A program made the position numbers and the translations under genes. Below are positions 8,842-17,191 of a stretch of DNA of 64,000 nucleotides, piece by piece. Each line of letters starts with the position of its first letter. The stretch's first letter is position 1. Origin of the DNA: Borrelia persica No12 (GTDB lineage Bacteria; Spirochaetota; Spirochaetia; Borreliales; Borreliaceae); NCBI RefSeq assembly GCF_000500045.1, contig NZ_AYOT01000187.1, forward strand, positions 94,400 to 158,399, written 5' to 3'. The notes under the pieces are model-generated. The model saw only the letters and a list, made by a program, of their open reading frames with translations. It searched no databases and was not told the DNA's origin.

Positions 8842-8909
8842 AAATATAAAAATATTTTGTAATTTATTGAAAATAATAGTTTAAGTATATAAAAGGAGGA
8901 TATTGATTT

Positions 8910-9896
8910 ATGCAGCGAATGTATATTATGATATTTTCACTTTGTGTGTTGATATCGTGTTGTAAGCAATATGAAGGTAAAGTTAGTGATGCTGGTAAAA
9001 ATTCAAAAGATGTAGCTAGAGATATCTCTAGACGGTCGATTTCATCAGTTGTACCGGATATTCCAATAAAGAAAGCAAAAAGTCCATTAGTAGTTGGTGC
9101 ATTGGATAATCATATACAAAATAATCAAGATGATGTAGTTAACTTAAGAGAAGATGTGCCAGGCATTCAAGAGAATGTACCAGGTGCTTCTCAGCAAAGT
9201 GTAATTGTGGAGACTGATAAAAAGAAAACAAAGACACTAGAAGAGGAATCTTATGATGAATTTAAGGCAAGCTTAAGTAAGCTTAAAGCTTTGTATTATT
9301 ATAGGCCTGAGGGATTTAATGATTATATGCTTAGTGGCATTGAAAGTGAATTTAATTTTGAATATGATCCAGTCTTTAAAGAAAAATTTTATGCTATTTT
9401 AAAGGGAGATGTTAAAACTTTGCGTAATTTGCAGAAAATAGTAGTTATTAGCCATCCAGATAGGGAATTGAAGGAGTATTTATCTGGAGATGAATTTAGG
9501 GTTTTATTTTCAAAATTAAAAGATATTGCAGAGAGTACTATTTGTAGAGTTATCAATGAACATTGGGGTGTCTTTAGTACTTCTAATTTAACTAAACTTG
9601 CAATGAGTAAAGATGTCGCAGGTTTTGATTCTCTTAAAGCTGGTCTAGATGAGTTTTGTACAAAATGGAAAGAGATGACAATATTAGTACAAAATGTGAT
9701 TGATGATGTGGCAAAATCACGAGATAGAAATAATATTTTACAAAGAGTGCAGACAGTTACTAATTTAATACCTTTAAATTCTAATCAACAATGTAATACT
9801 CAAATTTGTGAGGTTAAAAATGGCTTGAATTTATTGCGAGTCAAACTTGCTCATAAGGTTGATCAATTGATACGGGAGATATATTTATGGTTGTAA
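8910..9896 (+). CDS. Family A surface lipoprotein (328 aa)
   Basis: ATG at 8910; AAAAGGAGG at 8891-8899 leaves 10 nt, longer than in the siblings because of a short insertion between the ribosome-binding site and ATG. Signal peptide with lipobox LISCC (Cys17/18). The tether to about residue 105 is rich in Val/Asp/Asn. The core has YYYRPEGFNDYMLSGI, FYAILKGD, then SKDVAGFDSLK and a Lys-Trp-Lys-Glu-Met helix. A Cys-x4-Cys pair (CNTQIC) precedes EVKNGL. Function unknown; surface lipoprotein. Confidence 0.88.
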   Translation: MQRMYIMIFSLCVLISCCKQYEGKVSDAGKNSKDVARDISRRSISSVVPDIPIKKAKSPLVVGALDNHIQNNQDDVVNLREDVPGIQENVPGASQQSVIVETDKKKTKTLEEESYDEFKASLSKLKALYYYRPEGFNDYMLSGIESEFNFEYDPVFKEKFYAILKGDVKTLRNLQKIVVISHPDRELKEYLSGDEFRVLFSKLKDIAESTICRVINEHWGVFSTSNLTKLAMSKDVAGFDSLKAGLDEFCTKWKEMTILVQNVIDDVAKSRDRNNILQRVQTVTNLIPLNSNQQCNTQICEVKNGLNLLRVKLAHKVDQLIREIYLWL

Positions 9897-10213
9897 TTTG
9901 ATATTTTTTAATCAGATTGCATTTGAATCATAAATGCAGTAATTAGTAATAGTTGGTTTATTAATTAATATAAGCTTATAACATATGTTGTAAGCTTAAT
10001 CTTGTTTTAATAATTGTTTAGTGTTAAATCTGTAGAATATAAACCTATCAACATTATAATTTTTACTTTAAAATAAAACTTATATTTTATTAATATTATA
10101 TTAAAATGATATTATATTATTATAAGTATAAAGATATATTAAATTAAATAATGTAATTATGCTTAGTGTGTATGGTGTTAATTGTAATTCAAAAGTTTAA
10201 AGGGGGAATGTTA
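9897..10213. other. Intergenic region
   Basis: Contains the hairpin at 9971-9998 and a TGTAGAAT element (10031-10038), unusually far (about 175 bp) from the next start. The rest is very AT-rich. Confidence 0.55.
9971..9998 (+). terminator. Terminator-like hairpin
   Basis: TAAGCTTATAACA pairs with TGTTGTAAGCTTA (one wobble), followed by ATCTTGTTTT. 75 bp after the preceding stop. Confidence 0.5.
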
Positions 10214-11008
10214 ATGAAGTTGAAATATTGTATATTGATTATAGTCTTGGTGATTAGTATTTTGATTGTGAAGTGTCCATTGGGAAGGGGAGGTTCATCT
10301 AATGCTGATGATTCTTCACAATATGTTGATTTAAAAGTATTGAGCGAGCTTGATAAAAAAAGCAGTTCTACTGCTTTAGAGGCTTATTCTGCATTACGTA
10401 AAAGTTTGACTGATCTTAAGGATTCTTATGGTTATACACCTCAAGGATTTGATGAGACTCAGTTTGATAGCATATTTCCATGGGAGTCAACTACTGAGAA
10501 GGTTAAATATGGAATTTATTCTATTTTAAATCGGGATATTAAGACTTTAAATAATTTAAAGGTGATCGTAGCAAATTTATTGAAATCTCCCGATCAAAAT
10601 ATACAGTCAGTTGCTTCAAATTTGTTTGTAGCATTGTGGGATATTTCAGGTAGTATTTATAGTGTTGTAGATAGAAGAGGTCGTATTTTAAATGATGCTA
10701 ATTTGGTGAAAATTAAGAATAGTGATGATATAAAAGGTCTTGATGGTATTAGATTTGCATTGGAGGATATGCTTAAGTATAAAGAAGAGCTTGTAATATT
10801 GCTTAAAGATATAATAAACTCAGCGGCAAATTTTGGTATTGATTCTTTAGAGCATATTGCAAATAGATTGATACCAATTACCATCTTAACTTTGGATTTT
10901 GAACAGCATAAATGTAATGCCGGTCGAATTTGTGTGATTAATAATGAGCTTAAAAATTTAGTGATTCAAATTGATAATAGTGTGAGTGAATTAAAGAAAG
11001 TTAAGTAA
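10214..11008 (+). CDS. Family A surface lipoprotein, diverged (264 aa)
   Basis: ATG 10214 follows AAAGGGGG (10199-10206). In-frame ATGs at 10166, 10172 and 10208 are upstream of, or too close to, that site. The signal peptide differs from the siblings: MKLKYC and a long Ile/Leu/Val core, with Cys21 preceded by Lys (LIVKC), an unusual -1 residue for a lipobox. The core is retained: YGYTPQGFDETQFDSI (Thr for Arg in the YRP motif), NRDIKTLNNLK, then NSDDIKGLDGIR, a LysTyrLys-Glu-Glu helix and IINSAANF. A Cys-x5-Cys pair (CNAGRIC) is present. Last complete member of the array. Confidence 0.85.
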   Translation: MKLKYCILIIVLVISILIVKCPLGRGGSSNADDSSQYVDLKVLSELDKKSSSTALEAYSALRKSLTDLKDSYGYTPQGFDETQFDSIFPWESTTEKVKYGIYSILNRDIKTLNNLKVIVANLLKSPDQNIQSVASNLFVALWDISGSIYSVVDRRGRILNDANLVKIKNSDDIKGLDGIRFALEDMLKYKEELVILLKDIINSAANFGIDSLEHIANRLIPITILTLDFEQHKCNAGRICVINNELKNLVIQIDNSVSELKKVK

Positions 11009-11090
11009 TTTATTGTTATGCTTTTCATAAATGAGCTACTTTGTCGTGCATAAAATGTAAAAATTGTAATGATATTAAGATTTGATTAGT

Positions 11091-11156
11091 GCATCATTGT
11101 CTGATTTGCGTGGTAAAATTGCAGATAAAGTTAGTAATTTAATGAAAAATATTTAA
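11091..11156 (+). pseudogene. 3' remnant of another family A gene
   Basis: A short frame reading ASLSDLRGKIADKVSNLMKNI then stop matches the C-terminal helix of family A proteins (pattern L-x2-LR-x-KI-x-DKV). No start or upstream body exists, so most of a former gene has been deleted. Confidence 0.6.
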
Positions 11157-11229
11157 TAATATGATTCTTGTATTGATCTTATTCTTAAAGGCAGTTTAAT
11201 TATTTAAATTTTAGATTATATTTTAAAGT

Positions 11230-11255
11230 AAGCCTACAATATTTTGTAGGCTTTA
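11230..11255 (+). terminator. Strong hairpin terminator
   Basis: Perfect 10-bp stem AAGCCTACAA / TTGTAGGCTT, 4-nt loop, short T tail. It closes the family A array 73 bp before thyX. The A-rich upstream side could allow bidirectional use. Confidence 0.7.
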
Positions 11256-11327
11256 AGTATGTTAATACATTAATATAGATAATTAGTTGATTAGATGGTA
11301 AATACTTAAAATTTATGGAGTTGTATT

Positions 11328-12152
11328 TTGAACTTTAAAATTGAAAAAGAAAATTTATTAAACATAGAACATAAGATTTTGGATAAAGGTTTTGTAAAGC
11401 TTGTCGATTTTATGGGTAGTGATGAGAGAATAATTCAAGCTGCAAGAATTTCATATAGAGGTGAGAGTATTAAGAGAGAAGATAATGAGCTTATTGATTA
11501 TTTGATAAGAAATGAACATACAAGTCCACTTGAACAAGTGGTTTTTACATTTTATGTTAAAGCTCCAATATTTATTGCAAGACAGTGGATGAGACATAGA
11601 ACGGCAAGAATTAATGAAGTTTCAGGTTCTTATAGCTCAATTAGAGAAGAGTTTTATGTGCCTTTAGAAGAGAATATGCAAGGTATTGCAGATATTGAAG
11701 ACAATGGGAGAGCTTTTTGTACTTTTGAGGATATTTTAAATGATTTAAAAGAAAATCAGAGATCTTCTTTTAAGTTATATCAAAATATGATAAGTTGTAA
11801 TGTTTCAAAGGAAGTCTCTAGAATTGTCTTGCCTTTAAGTTTGTATACCGAATGGTATTGGCAGATTGATTTGAACAATCTCTTTCACTTTATAAAATTA
11901 AGGTTGGCTTTAAATAATTCAAGAGAGGTTGCTGAGCGTTCATCTAAGGAGATGCGTAAATATGCCAAAGTATTGCTTGATATTGTTGCAGAAATTGTTC
12001 CTATTGCTACTGCAAGTTTTAAAAATCATATCTTAAGAGGTTGTAGGTTGTCTTATGAAGAGATAGTTGCAATTTCTGCTGCTTTAGACATAAGTAAGCT
12101 TAAATTGGATGATAATGCATTAAAGAGATTGCAAGACAAACTTAATATTTAA
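11328..12152 (+). CDS. thyX: Flavin-dependent thymidylate synthase ThyX (274 aa)
   Basis: Makes dTMP from dUMP using methylene-tetrahydrofolate, FAD and NADPH; cytosolic. The ThyX signature RHR-x7-S is at residues 89-99 (R89, H90, R91, S99), in WMRHRTARINEVSGSY. The family segment LPLSLYTEWYWQIDLNNLFHF lies at about residues 166-186, and an Arg/Glu-rich helix (NSREVAERSSKEMRKYAK) follows. Start is TTG with GGAG 8-11 nt upstream; no better in-frame ATG lies before the conserved N-terminus. Full family length, intact. It is the only metabolic enzyme here. In Lyme Borrelia thyX lies beside the PFam54 locus on lp54, as it does here. Confidence 0.97.
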   Translation: MNFKIEKENLLNIEHKILDKGFVKLVDFMGSDERIIQAARISYRGESIKREDNELIDYLIRNEHTSPLEQVVFTFYVKAPIFIARQWMRHRTARINEVSGSYSSIREEFYVPLEENMQGIADIEDNGRAFCTFEDILNDLKENQRSSFKLYQNMISCNVSKEVSRIVLPLSLYTEWYWQIDLNNLFHFIKLRLALNNSREVAERSSKEMRKYAKVLLDIVAEIVPIATASFKNHILRGCRLSYEEIVAISAALDISKLKLDDNALKRLQDKLNI

Positions 12153-12361
12153 AAGTAAATTATTTTATTTTAAAAAAATGTAAACTCCTTGAATGAATAC
12201 AATATAATAAGGTTGGTATACATTAATATTGAGTTGTTGTGTATTAATGTATATTGGCTTGTAATTTACAATTATTTGAGTTTAATTTTTATATTTTTAA
12301 TTGAATATTATTTGAGATCAAGTTGCATATTTTATATTATTTAAGTATAATAAATATCACA

Positions 12362-12386
12362 GGTTGAGCCACCACCTGATCCAGCT
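12362..12386 (+). repeat. Short repeat R1 (core GCCACCACCTGATCCAGCT)
   Basis: 25-nt element matching the reverse complement of 12818-12842 at about 21 of 25 positions. Related degenerate copies lie at 15899-15920 (minus) and 16019-16038 (plus). Confidence 0.85.
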
Positions 12387-12431
12387 TGCGTATTTTAAAT
12401 CTTGATTTAAAGGCGTAGGCTGGCTTTTTTT
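12381..12431 (+). terminator. Long structured terminator after thyX
   Basis: Outer stem CCAGCTTGCG / CGTAGGCTGG (two wobbles) encloses an inner perfect stem TTTAAATC / GATTTAAA; seven T follow. The first strand overlaps repeat R1, so the repeat and terminator may be functionally linked. 230 bp downstream of thyX. Confidence 0.7.
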
Positions 12432-12817
12432 ATTAGCCTATTTTTAAAACTTATTTTAATTATATTGAGTTAATTGCGGTATTAGATATTTATTTAAATC
12501 GAAATATTAATTTATGTATAAATAAATTTATAAATTATAAGTGTTTTATATTGTTTTTTTTAAATAATGGTATATGTTTTAACTTGATTGATAGTTAAAT
12601 TTATTCTAAGAAAAGGATTTTGAAGTTTTGTCAATCAGTTTTATTATTGATTAAAGTGATGGCTTAACAGTAATTTGTATATAATAATAATTATCAATAT
12701 GTATTGTGTCTTATATGGTATAAATATAGCGTATTAAGTGTTATAATATATTATATTTTGTTGAGTTTAATTAGAATATACAAGATAAATACCGGTCTAT
12801 ATCTCTCAAAAGGATAG

Positions 12818-12842
12818 AGCTGGGTCAGGTGGTGGCTTGACT
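12818..12842 (-). repeat. Short repeat R2 (inverted partner of R1)
   Basis: On the minus strand the core reads GCCACCACCTGACCCAGCT. It is followed on that strand by a small imperfect hairpin (about 12795-12817). Confidence 0.85.
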
Positions 12843-13132
12843 GTTATAGATTAATTTATAATTTGTTTATTAAAAATTTGTAAAATGTATACTTAATGAG
12901 TTTTATAAAAATATCTTGAAATAAGTTGAATTTTATTGTTTTATTTTTGTTATTTTTTTATTATATTTAGTTATAAATATAAAATATCGATATTAATATT
13001 TCTCATATAGGTATAATTATATTTAGAAAATTAAATAACGATATACCATATATAGGTAAGTCATTTCATTATTTTTTCATCATAGTAATTCAGCGTTTGT
13101 AATTCATCATTGTATATTTGTGTATATTTGTT

Positions 13133-13261
13133 ATCTAAAAAAGGAGGTTATTTAATAATATGCAAGTGTTTAGATTGTTGTTTGTTTTAGGTGTTTTAAA
13201 TTTATTTATTGGGTGCTCAACAGAACCAGGGTCAGGGGGAAGAGTGCAAAAAGATTCTGCA
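13133..13261 (+). repeat. 129-bp direct repeat, copy 1 (leader and signal peptide of family B)
   Basis: Aligns gap-free with 14464-14592 with about four mismatches, from just before the ribosome-binding site to about codon 34. The two genes then diverge. Confidence 0.92.
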
Positions 13262-14125
13262 ACTTCAACAGAAGGCTACTTGGGGGATGTGTTTCCAGAT
13301 TTATCGGGTTATGATTCGTATTTACCAACAACATCATTTAATTTTGATGAATCAGATTTTGTGAGATATGAGGTATATAGTGGACATATTGATTTGCATT
13401 CTCTTTTGGAAAAAAATTCAAAAAGTTTGGTTATAGTACGTATAGATACTGCGAATCATATTCATAATAAATTGTTAGGAATGATAAAAGATTTTGTTTC
13501 AAATTTGGATGAAGAGCGTTATGAATTTTTAGGCAGTAGAAGTAAATATTTTAACTATGGTAATAATTTGTTAAATAAGCTTTACTTGGCTTCTGGAGTT
13601 ATGGTAAAGCATATTCATGTTGATGGTATAGAACGTGATATTATTGATAGTTCATTGGATTTGCTCTATTTGGCATTGGGTTATAATAAGGTTCCTGTTT
13701 CTAATTTTCATAGGATACTAATTAACTTATTCGGTGATGTTTCCGATGCAGATTTGGTGCTTAATGAGAGTACTGCTGTAATTCGGGATTTAATTGTGAA
13801 GTTGTTAGAGGGTGGTGATACTATTTCTAAATTATTAAATGGTTCTTTTAGTGCAGAAGCCATAAATAAATTTAGTAAGGAAAGTGAGTTTCTTAAGCTT
13901 GATATTGCTAAAGGTGAATTGACTAAGTTTAATGACTTCAAGGAAAATTATGTTAAGCAATTAGAAGTTCTGGATTCGGATTTGCGTGAAATACTTATAT
14001 TATTGATTGCTTCAAAGCGTGAGCCAGTATATTATTATGATAGTAAAGTTAAAGCACTATCAATGTTGAAAAATTTAATCAGGAAAGAGCAAATGTTTAT
14101 AAATGCAATTAAGTTATGGATGTAA
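13160..14125 (+). CDS. Family B surface lipoprotein 1 (321 aa)
   Basis: ATG preceded by AAGGAGG at 13141-13147, a 12-nt gap that is unusually long but is shared with its paralogue. Signal peptide MQVFRLLFVLGVLNLFIGC, lipobox LFIGC with Cys19, then STEPGSGGR, a Ser/Gly tether. The mature part shares with the next gene a FKESDF/FDESDF-V-x-Y segment and SGH-x-DLHSLLE. The rest is predicted helical with no domain I recognise. No sequence relation to family A or PFam54 is obvious apart from the lipoprotein architecture. Function unknown; likely outer-surface. Confidence 0.86.
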   Translation: MQVFRLLFVLGVLNLFIGCSTEPGSGGRVQKDSATSTEGYLGDVFPDLSGYDSYLPTTSFNFDESDFVRYEVYSGHIDLHSLLEKNSKSLVIVRIDTANHIHNKLLGMIKDFVSNLDEERYEFLGSRSKYFNYGNNLLNKLYLASGVMVKHIHVDGIERDIIDSSLDLLYLALGYNKVPVSNFHRILINLFGDVSDADLVLNESTAVIRDLIVKLLEGGDTISKLLNGSFSAEAINKFSKESEFLKLDIAKGELTKFNDFKENYVKQLEVLDSDLREILILLIASKREPVYYYDSKVKALSMLKNLIRKEQMFINAIKLWM

Positions 14126-14490
14126 AATGATCATTCATAAATGTAAATGATATAAATTTGAGTATGGCATACTAGAGTTTATGACGATTGATTTGATAAT
14201 GTAACAATATAAGCTTATAATTTTTATTATTGGTAATTTATTAAACGGTTTATTTATTTGTATTTTTGATTGTTTGATATTGATATATTAATCCAATTAA
14301 TATATTATTATTTGTAATAAATGGTTAGTTAATATATAATTCATTACTTATAATTAATTATTGCCAATATAAATATATAAATATATAAATATATAAATTT
14401 TAAGTGATAAGTGTATAACAGTGATAAGATGTTTATTCTTATATTCATCATTATATATTTGTCATCTAAAAAAGGAGGTTATTTAATAAT
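14126..14490. other. Intergenic region with AT tandem repeat
   Basis: Very AT-rich; contains the ATATAAAT-type tandem repeat at 14367-14398. No clear promoter or gene. Confidence 0.6.
14367..14398. repeat. Tandem 8-bp repeat (about 4 units of ATATAAAT)
   Basis: Directly repeated AT-only unit, about 70 bp before the 129-bp leader repeat of the second family B gene. Prone to slippage; could tune promoter spacing if a promoter lies here. Confidence 0.8.
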
Positions 14491-14592
14491 ATGCAAGTGT
14501 TTAAATTGTTGTTTGTTTTAGGTGTTTTAAATTTATTTATTGGATGTTCAACAGAACCAGGGTCAGGGGGAAGAGGGCAAAAAGATTCTGCA
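14464..14592 (+). repeat. 129-bp direct repeat, copy 2
   Basis: Partner of 13133-13261; covers the ribosome-binding site, start, signal peptide and tether of the second family B gene. Confidence 0.92.
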
Positions 14593-15477
14593 ATTCCAGC
14601 AGGAGATGAGGCACGAGATGATAAATTTGATTGGTTAAAGACACCATTTGGGTTTAAAGAGTCAGATTTTGTGAAATATGATGTATATAGTGGACATACT
14701 GATTTGCATTCTCTTTTGGAAGAAAATGCAAAAAATTTAACTTTAGCAGGAAGAGATACGTATGATGTTTTTTACTATAAATTGGTACATGAGTTATTGG
14801 ATTTTTGTCATGAGAGACATAGGAATCGTGATGATTTGAAGAATTCTTTTGATGATAATACAATGAAAGTTCATGAGATTTATGATGCTTTAATAGCTAA
14901 ATTTAATAATTTAGGTTCTTCTCTTCCTCATGAATCGGACCTTTCTGTTTTTGCTCTTAATAGTAAATTTGATCGATTTTATTTTATGTTAGATTATGAT
15001 AAAGATGCTTTGCATAATTTGTATTATGTGGTAGACAGATTAACAAATATGAATAAAGAAGCTAGTGATGAGTTAAAATATATGGCTTGGCATACTGCTC
15101 GTGGTATAGTTAAAGATATGTTATTTTATGGAGAGCGTATTTGTTACTTTTTGCGTTATGCCTTTAGTAAAGAGACTATTGAGGATCTTGGACGTGTAGT
15201 GGAATTTGACAGGCTATATGTATGTAAAGCAAAATATGGTGAATTTGTAAAGATTAGGGATGCTTATATTAAGTGTTCATCTGAGTTAAAGAAAATATTC
15301 AGGGATATGGTGGCATACATTAATACTAGGATCGGAAGATTCTTTAAAAAGGAGGGACAGGAAGAGCTTGAAGGTAATCCCCATATGACAATATTTGTAC
15401 CTACATATTTGCATCGTTTCAGTAGTGATGTTGTTACTACTCTCATAGAGATGTTTAATGTTTTATCACCAACATAA
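14491..15477 (+). CDS. Family B surface lipoprotein 2 (328 aa)
   Basis: ATG with the same distant AAGGAGG as its paralogue. Signal peptide MQVFKLLFVLGVLNLFIGC (Cys19) and STEPGSGGR tether are nearly identical to the upstream copy. The shared SGHTDLHSLLEENAKNL segment follows. The body diverges: LDYDKDALHNLYYVVDRLT (about residues 168-186), an Arg/Trp-containing helix, and a basic region near residue 280. Predicted helical. Function unknown. A strong terminator follows at 15542-15583. Confidence 0.86.
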   Translation: MQVFKLLFVLGVLNLFIGCSTEPGSGGRGQKDSAIPAGDEARDDKFDWLKTPFGFKESDFVKYDVYSGHTDLHSLLEENAKNLTLAGRDTYDVFYYKLVHELLDFCHERHRNRDDLKNSFDDNTMKVHEIYDALIAKFNNLGSSLPHESDLSVFALNSKFDRFYFMLDYDKDALHNLYYVVDRLTNMNKEASDELKYMAWHTARGIVKDMLFYGERICYFLRYAFSKETIEDLGRVVEFDRLYVCKAKYGEFVKIRDAYIKCSSELKKIFRDMVAYINTRIGRFFKKEGQEELEGNPHMTIFVPTYLHRFSSDVVTTLIEMFNVLSPT

Positions 15478-15541
15478 ATAAGGTAAGCTGTATATGGTGC
15501 AATATAGACCTTGATATTGAAAATTACAGTATAAATTATTA

Positions 15542-15583
15542 GCCAGTTTATATTTGAGGTATATAAGCTGGCATGATTTTTTT
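15542..15583 (+). terminator. Strong rho-independent terminator
   Basis: 12-bp stem GCCAGTTTATAT / ATATAAGCTGGC with one wobble, 7-nt loop, then T-rich tail. 65 bp after family B gene 2. Confidence 0.85.
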
Positions 15584-15625
15584 CTTTATTGTTGATGTTT
15601 TTTATTATTATTATGTAAGTTTAGT

Positions 15626-15895
15626 TTGGATATTGATTTTTATTTTAGGCCAAAAAGTGTTTATGTCATATCTATATTGATATGTTTTTTTGTATTAGAT
15701 TATGATTTTAATGATTTGCATTATATATTAACTAAATTAACAGATGTATTTATGGTGAAAGAAGAAGAGTATATGAGAAGAGTTGGGTTAGGTTTATATT
15801 TATTTTCTTTTATAACTATATTTAAATAACATAAATGTTAGTTGCAAAAGCATGTAGCTGATGAGGAAAGATTAATTGAGGAGATTAAAAATTGT
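15626..15895 (+). pseudogene. Decayed third family B gene
   Basis: The frame 15626-15829 (67 codons from a TTG with no ribosome-binding site) contains VLDYDFNDLHYILTKLTD, which resembles MLDYDKDALHNLYYVVDRLT in the preceding gene. A second short frame (about 15843-15898, reading LQKHVADEERLIEEIKNC then stop) may be another piece. There is no signal peptide. I infer a remnant rather than a functional small gene. Confidence 0.45.
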
Positions 15896-15898
15896 TAG

Positions 15899-15920
15899 AG
15901 CTGGGATAGGCGAGGTCTGA
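15899..15920 (-). repeat. Short repeat R4 (degenerate copy)
   Basis: Plus strand reads AGCTGGGATAGGCGAGGTCT, resembling R2 (AGCTGGGTCAGGTGGTGGCT). Minus-oriented partner of R3. Confidence 0.6.
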
Positions 15921-16018
15921 ATATGAAGTTGTGGTCAATTGCTTTTGTTGGGATTTGGGAACTTAAGTATAATTTATTGTTTGATTCTTAATATTTTTGT
16001 ATATTGTTATAAAAAAAA

Positions 16019-16052
16019 GGTTAAGCCACCTATCAGCTTAGTTTTTTAAGCC
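16019..16052 (+). repeat. Short repeat R3 with adjoining hairpin
   Basis: GGTTAAGCCACCTATCAGCT (16019-16038) matches R1 with a gap. It overlaps a hairpin TATCAGCTTA / TAAGCCGATA, just as R1 overlaps a terminator stem. Confidence 0.6.
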
Positions 16053-16238
16053 GATAGTGAATTGTTTGTTTTGAATGGACGACGCACTAATTTTAAAACC
16101 ATTAAGTATTTATTATAATATATAATAAGTATTATAATGTACTATGTATTATATAGTATTAATTATTATTTGTATAGTAGAAAAGCATAAAAAAAGCAAA
16201 ATTTATAAAAAAATATCATATTTTTTAGTGAATAATAG

Positions 16239-16262
16239 AGGGAGGGAAGTAATTTCCTCCCT
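16239..16262 (-). terminator. Hairpin at end of PFam54 array
   Basis: 10-bp stem AGGGAGGGAA / TTTCCTCCCT (one wobble), 4-nt loop, immediately after the stop of the last PFam54 gene. The T-tract is not adjacent. Confidence 0.65.
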
Positions 16263-16268
16263 GATGTT

Positions 16269-17132
16269 TTAGTTATTTATAAAGTTTAATTTTAATATAG
16301 TTTGAATATTTTGTACTGAGTCTTTAATATTCCGAAGTTCGTCTTGGAATATTGTTTTATATAGAGAATTTACATGGTCTTTTAGTGTTGTTCCATTTTG
16401 TTGTATGTTATTAGTATTAGAATCATATTCAGAAATAATTTTGTCAATAGTGTCTGTCCATTTTTTTCTTAAATCATCAATTGTATTGAGGCTTTCTTTA
16501 ATTTGTTGTAGTTCTTCTAGATTGAGACTATCTAGATTGTTAATTGTATCATTAATATTGGTTATCAGATCTTCAAATTTTCCTTGAATAAATTCTATTC
16601 CTGTTTCTAGTATTGTTTTTGCTAGTTTTGTTGTCCCAGCTTGTTCGTTTTTTTCTATTTTATTGAGTATTGTTCCCAATTTTCTAATTTTATCTTCTTG
16701 CCATTTTAAAGATGCATAAAGTTTTTTTCTCTTGTATGCATATTGCGGGGATTGTATGTTGATTTCTTGGTTTTTTTCGTCTCTGTATATTATAAATTTA
16801 AATACTCCCGATTTCATTCCATATTGTTCAGAATCTTCGGTTTTGGTATCATATTGATTTAGCAAATCAATTTCATTTTTAACTTTTGTTTTGATAAACT
16901 CTATAAGTTTCCTTTTTTCTCCATCGTCTTCTTGTTGTTGTTCTATTAAATTGCCGTGTTCTTTTTTTTGATCTGTTTGCAGTCCTTGTTGTTTTGAGTT
17001 TGCAGTATCTTGTTTTCCCTTTTTACCAAAGTTGAATGTTTGCTCTAGATCACTAGGTTTGCATCCAACTAGCGTAAATGCTATTGAAAATGCAATTAAA
17101 TTAAAAATATTGTTTAGACTTTTTTTTCTCAT
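16269..17132 (-). CDS. PFam54/CspA-like surface lipoprotein (287 aa)
   Basis: ATG with AGGAG in the array's GAGGAGAATATTTT leader. Signal peptide with lipobox TLVGC (Cys24). A Gln/Lys-rich tether runs to about residue 75. The PFam54 core follows: EQYGMKSGVF (about 105-114), KLYASLKWQEDKIRKLG (about 136-152), an LETGIEF helix, then LDSLNLEELQQIKESL and LRKKWTDTIDKI. Known members (CspA/CRASP-1 group, Pfam PF05714) are helical outer-surface proteins, some of which bind factor H or other serum proteins; which ligand this one binds cannot be told. Last gene of the minus-strand array. Confidence 0.82.
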   Translation of the reverse strand: MRKKSLNNIFNLIAFSIAFTLVGCKPSDLEQTFNFGKKGKQDTANSKQQGLQTDQKKEHGNLIEQQQEDDGEKRKLIEFIKTKVKNEIDLLNQYDTKTEDSEQYGMKSGVFKFIIYRDEKNQEINIQSPQYAYKRKKLYASLKWQEDKIRKLGTILNKIEKNEQAGTTKLAKTILETGIEFIQGKFEDLITNINDTINNLDSLNLEELQQIKESLNTIDDLRKKWTDTIDKIISEYDSNTNNIQQNGTTLKDHVNSLYKTIFQDELRNIKDSVQNIQTILKLNFINN

Positions 17133-17191
17133 AAAATATTCTCCTCTCTTGTTATTATATCATAATATTAAATTTTAATATTTATTATTAT

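Larger units (their letters stand above)
8550..8909. other. Intergenic region with 40-bp palindrome and promoter block
   Basis: Contains imperfect hairpins at about 8592-8640, the palindrome 8755-8794 and the promoter block ending in TAGAAT 8824-8829. No coding potential seen. Confidence 0.6.
11009..11327. other. Intergenic region before thyX
   Basis: Holds the family A remnant (11091-11156) and a strong hairpin terminator (11230-11255). No clear thyX promoter was recognised. Confidence 0.6.
12153..13159. other. 1-kb gene-free region with inverted GC-richer repeats
   Basis: No plausible reading frame. It holds two 25-nt elements in inverted orientation (12362-12386 and 12818-12842), a structured terminator (12381-12431) and a small hairpin beside the second element (about 12795-12818). 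The elements stand out because surrounding DNA is extremely AT-rich. Confidence 0.75.
15478..16268. other. Region between convergent blocks: terminators, remnant, repeats
   Basis: Contains a strong plus-strand terminator (15542-15583), a decayed family B remnant (15626-15895), repeats R4 (15899-15920) and R3 (16019-16038) in opposing orientation, and the minus-strand hairpin (16239-16262) that ends the PFam54 array. Confidence 0.7.
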
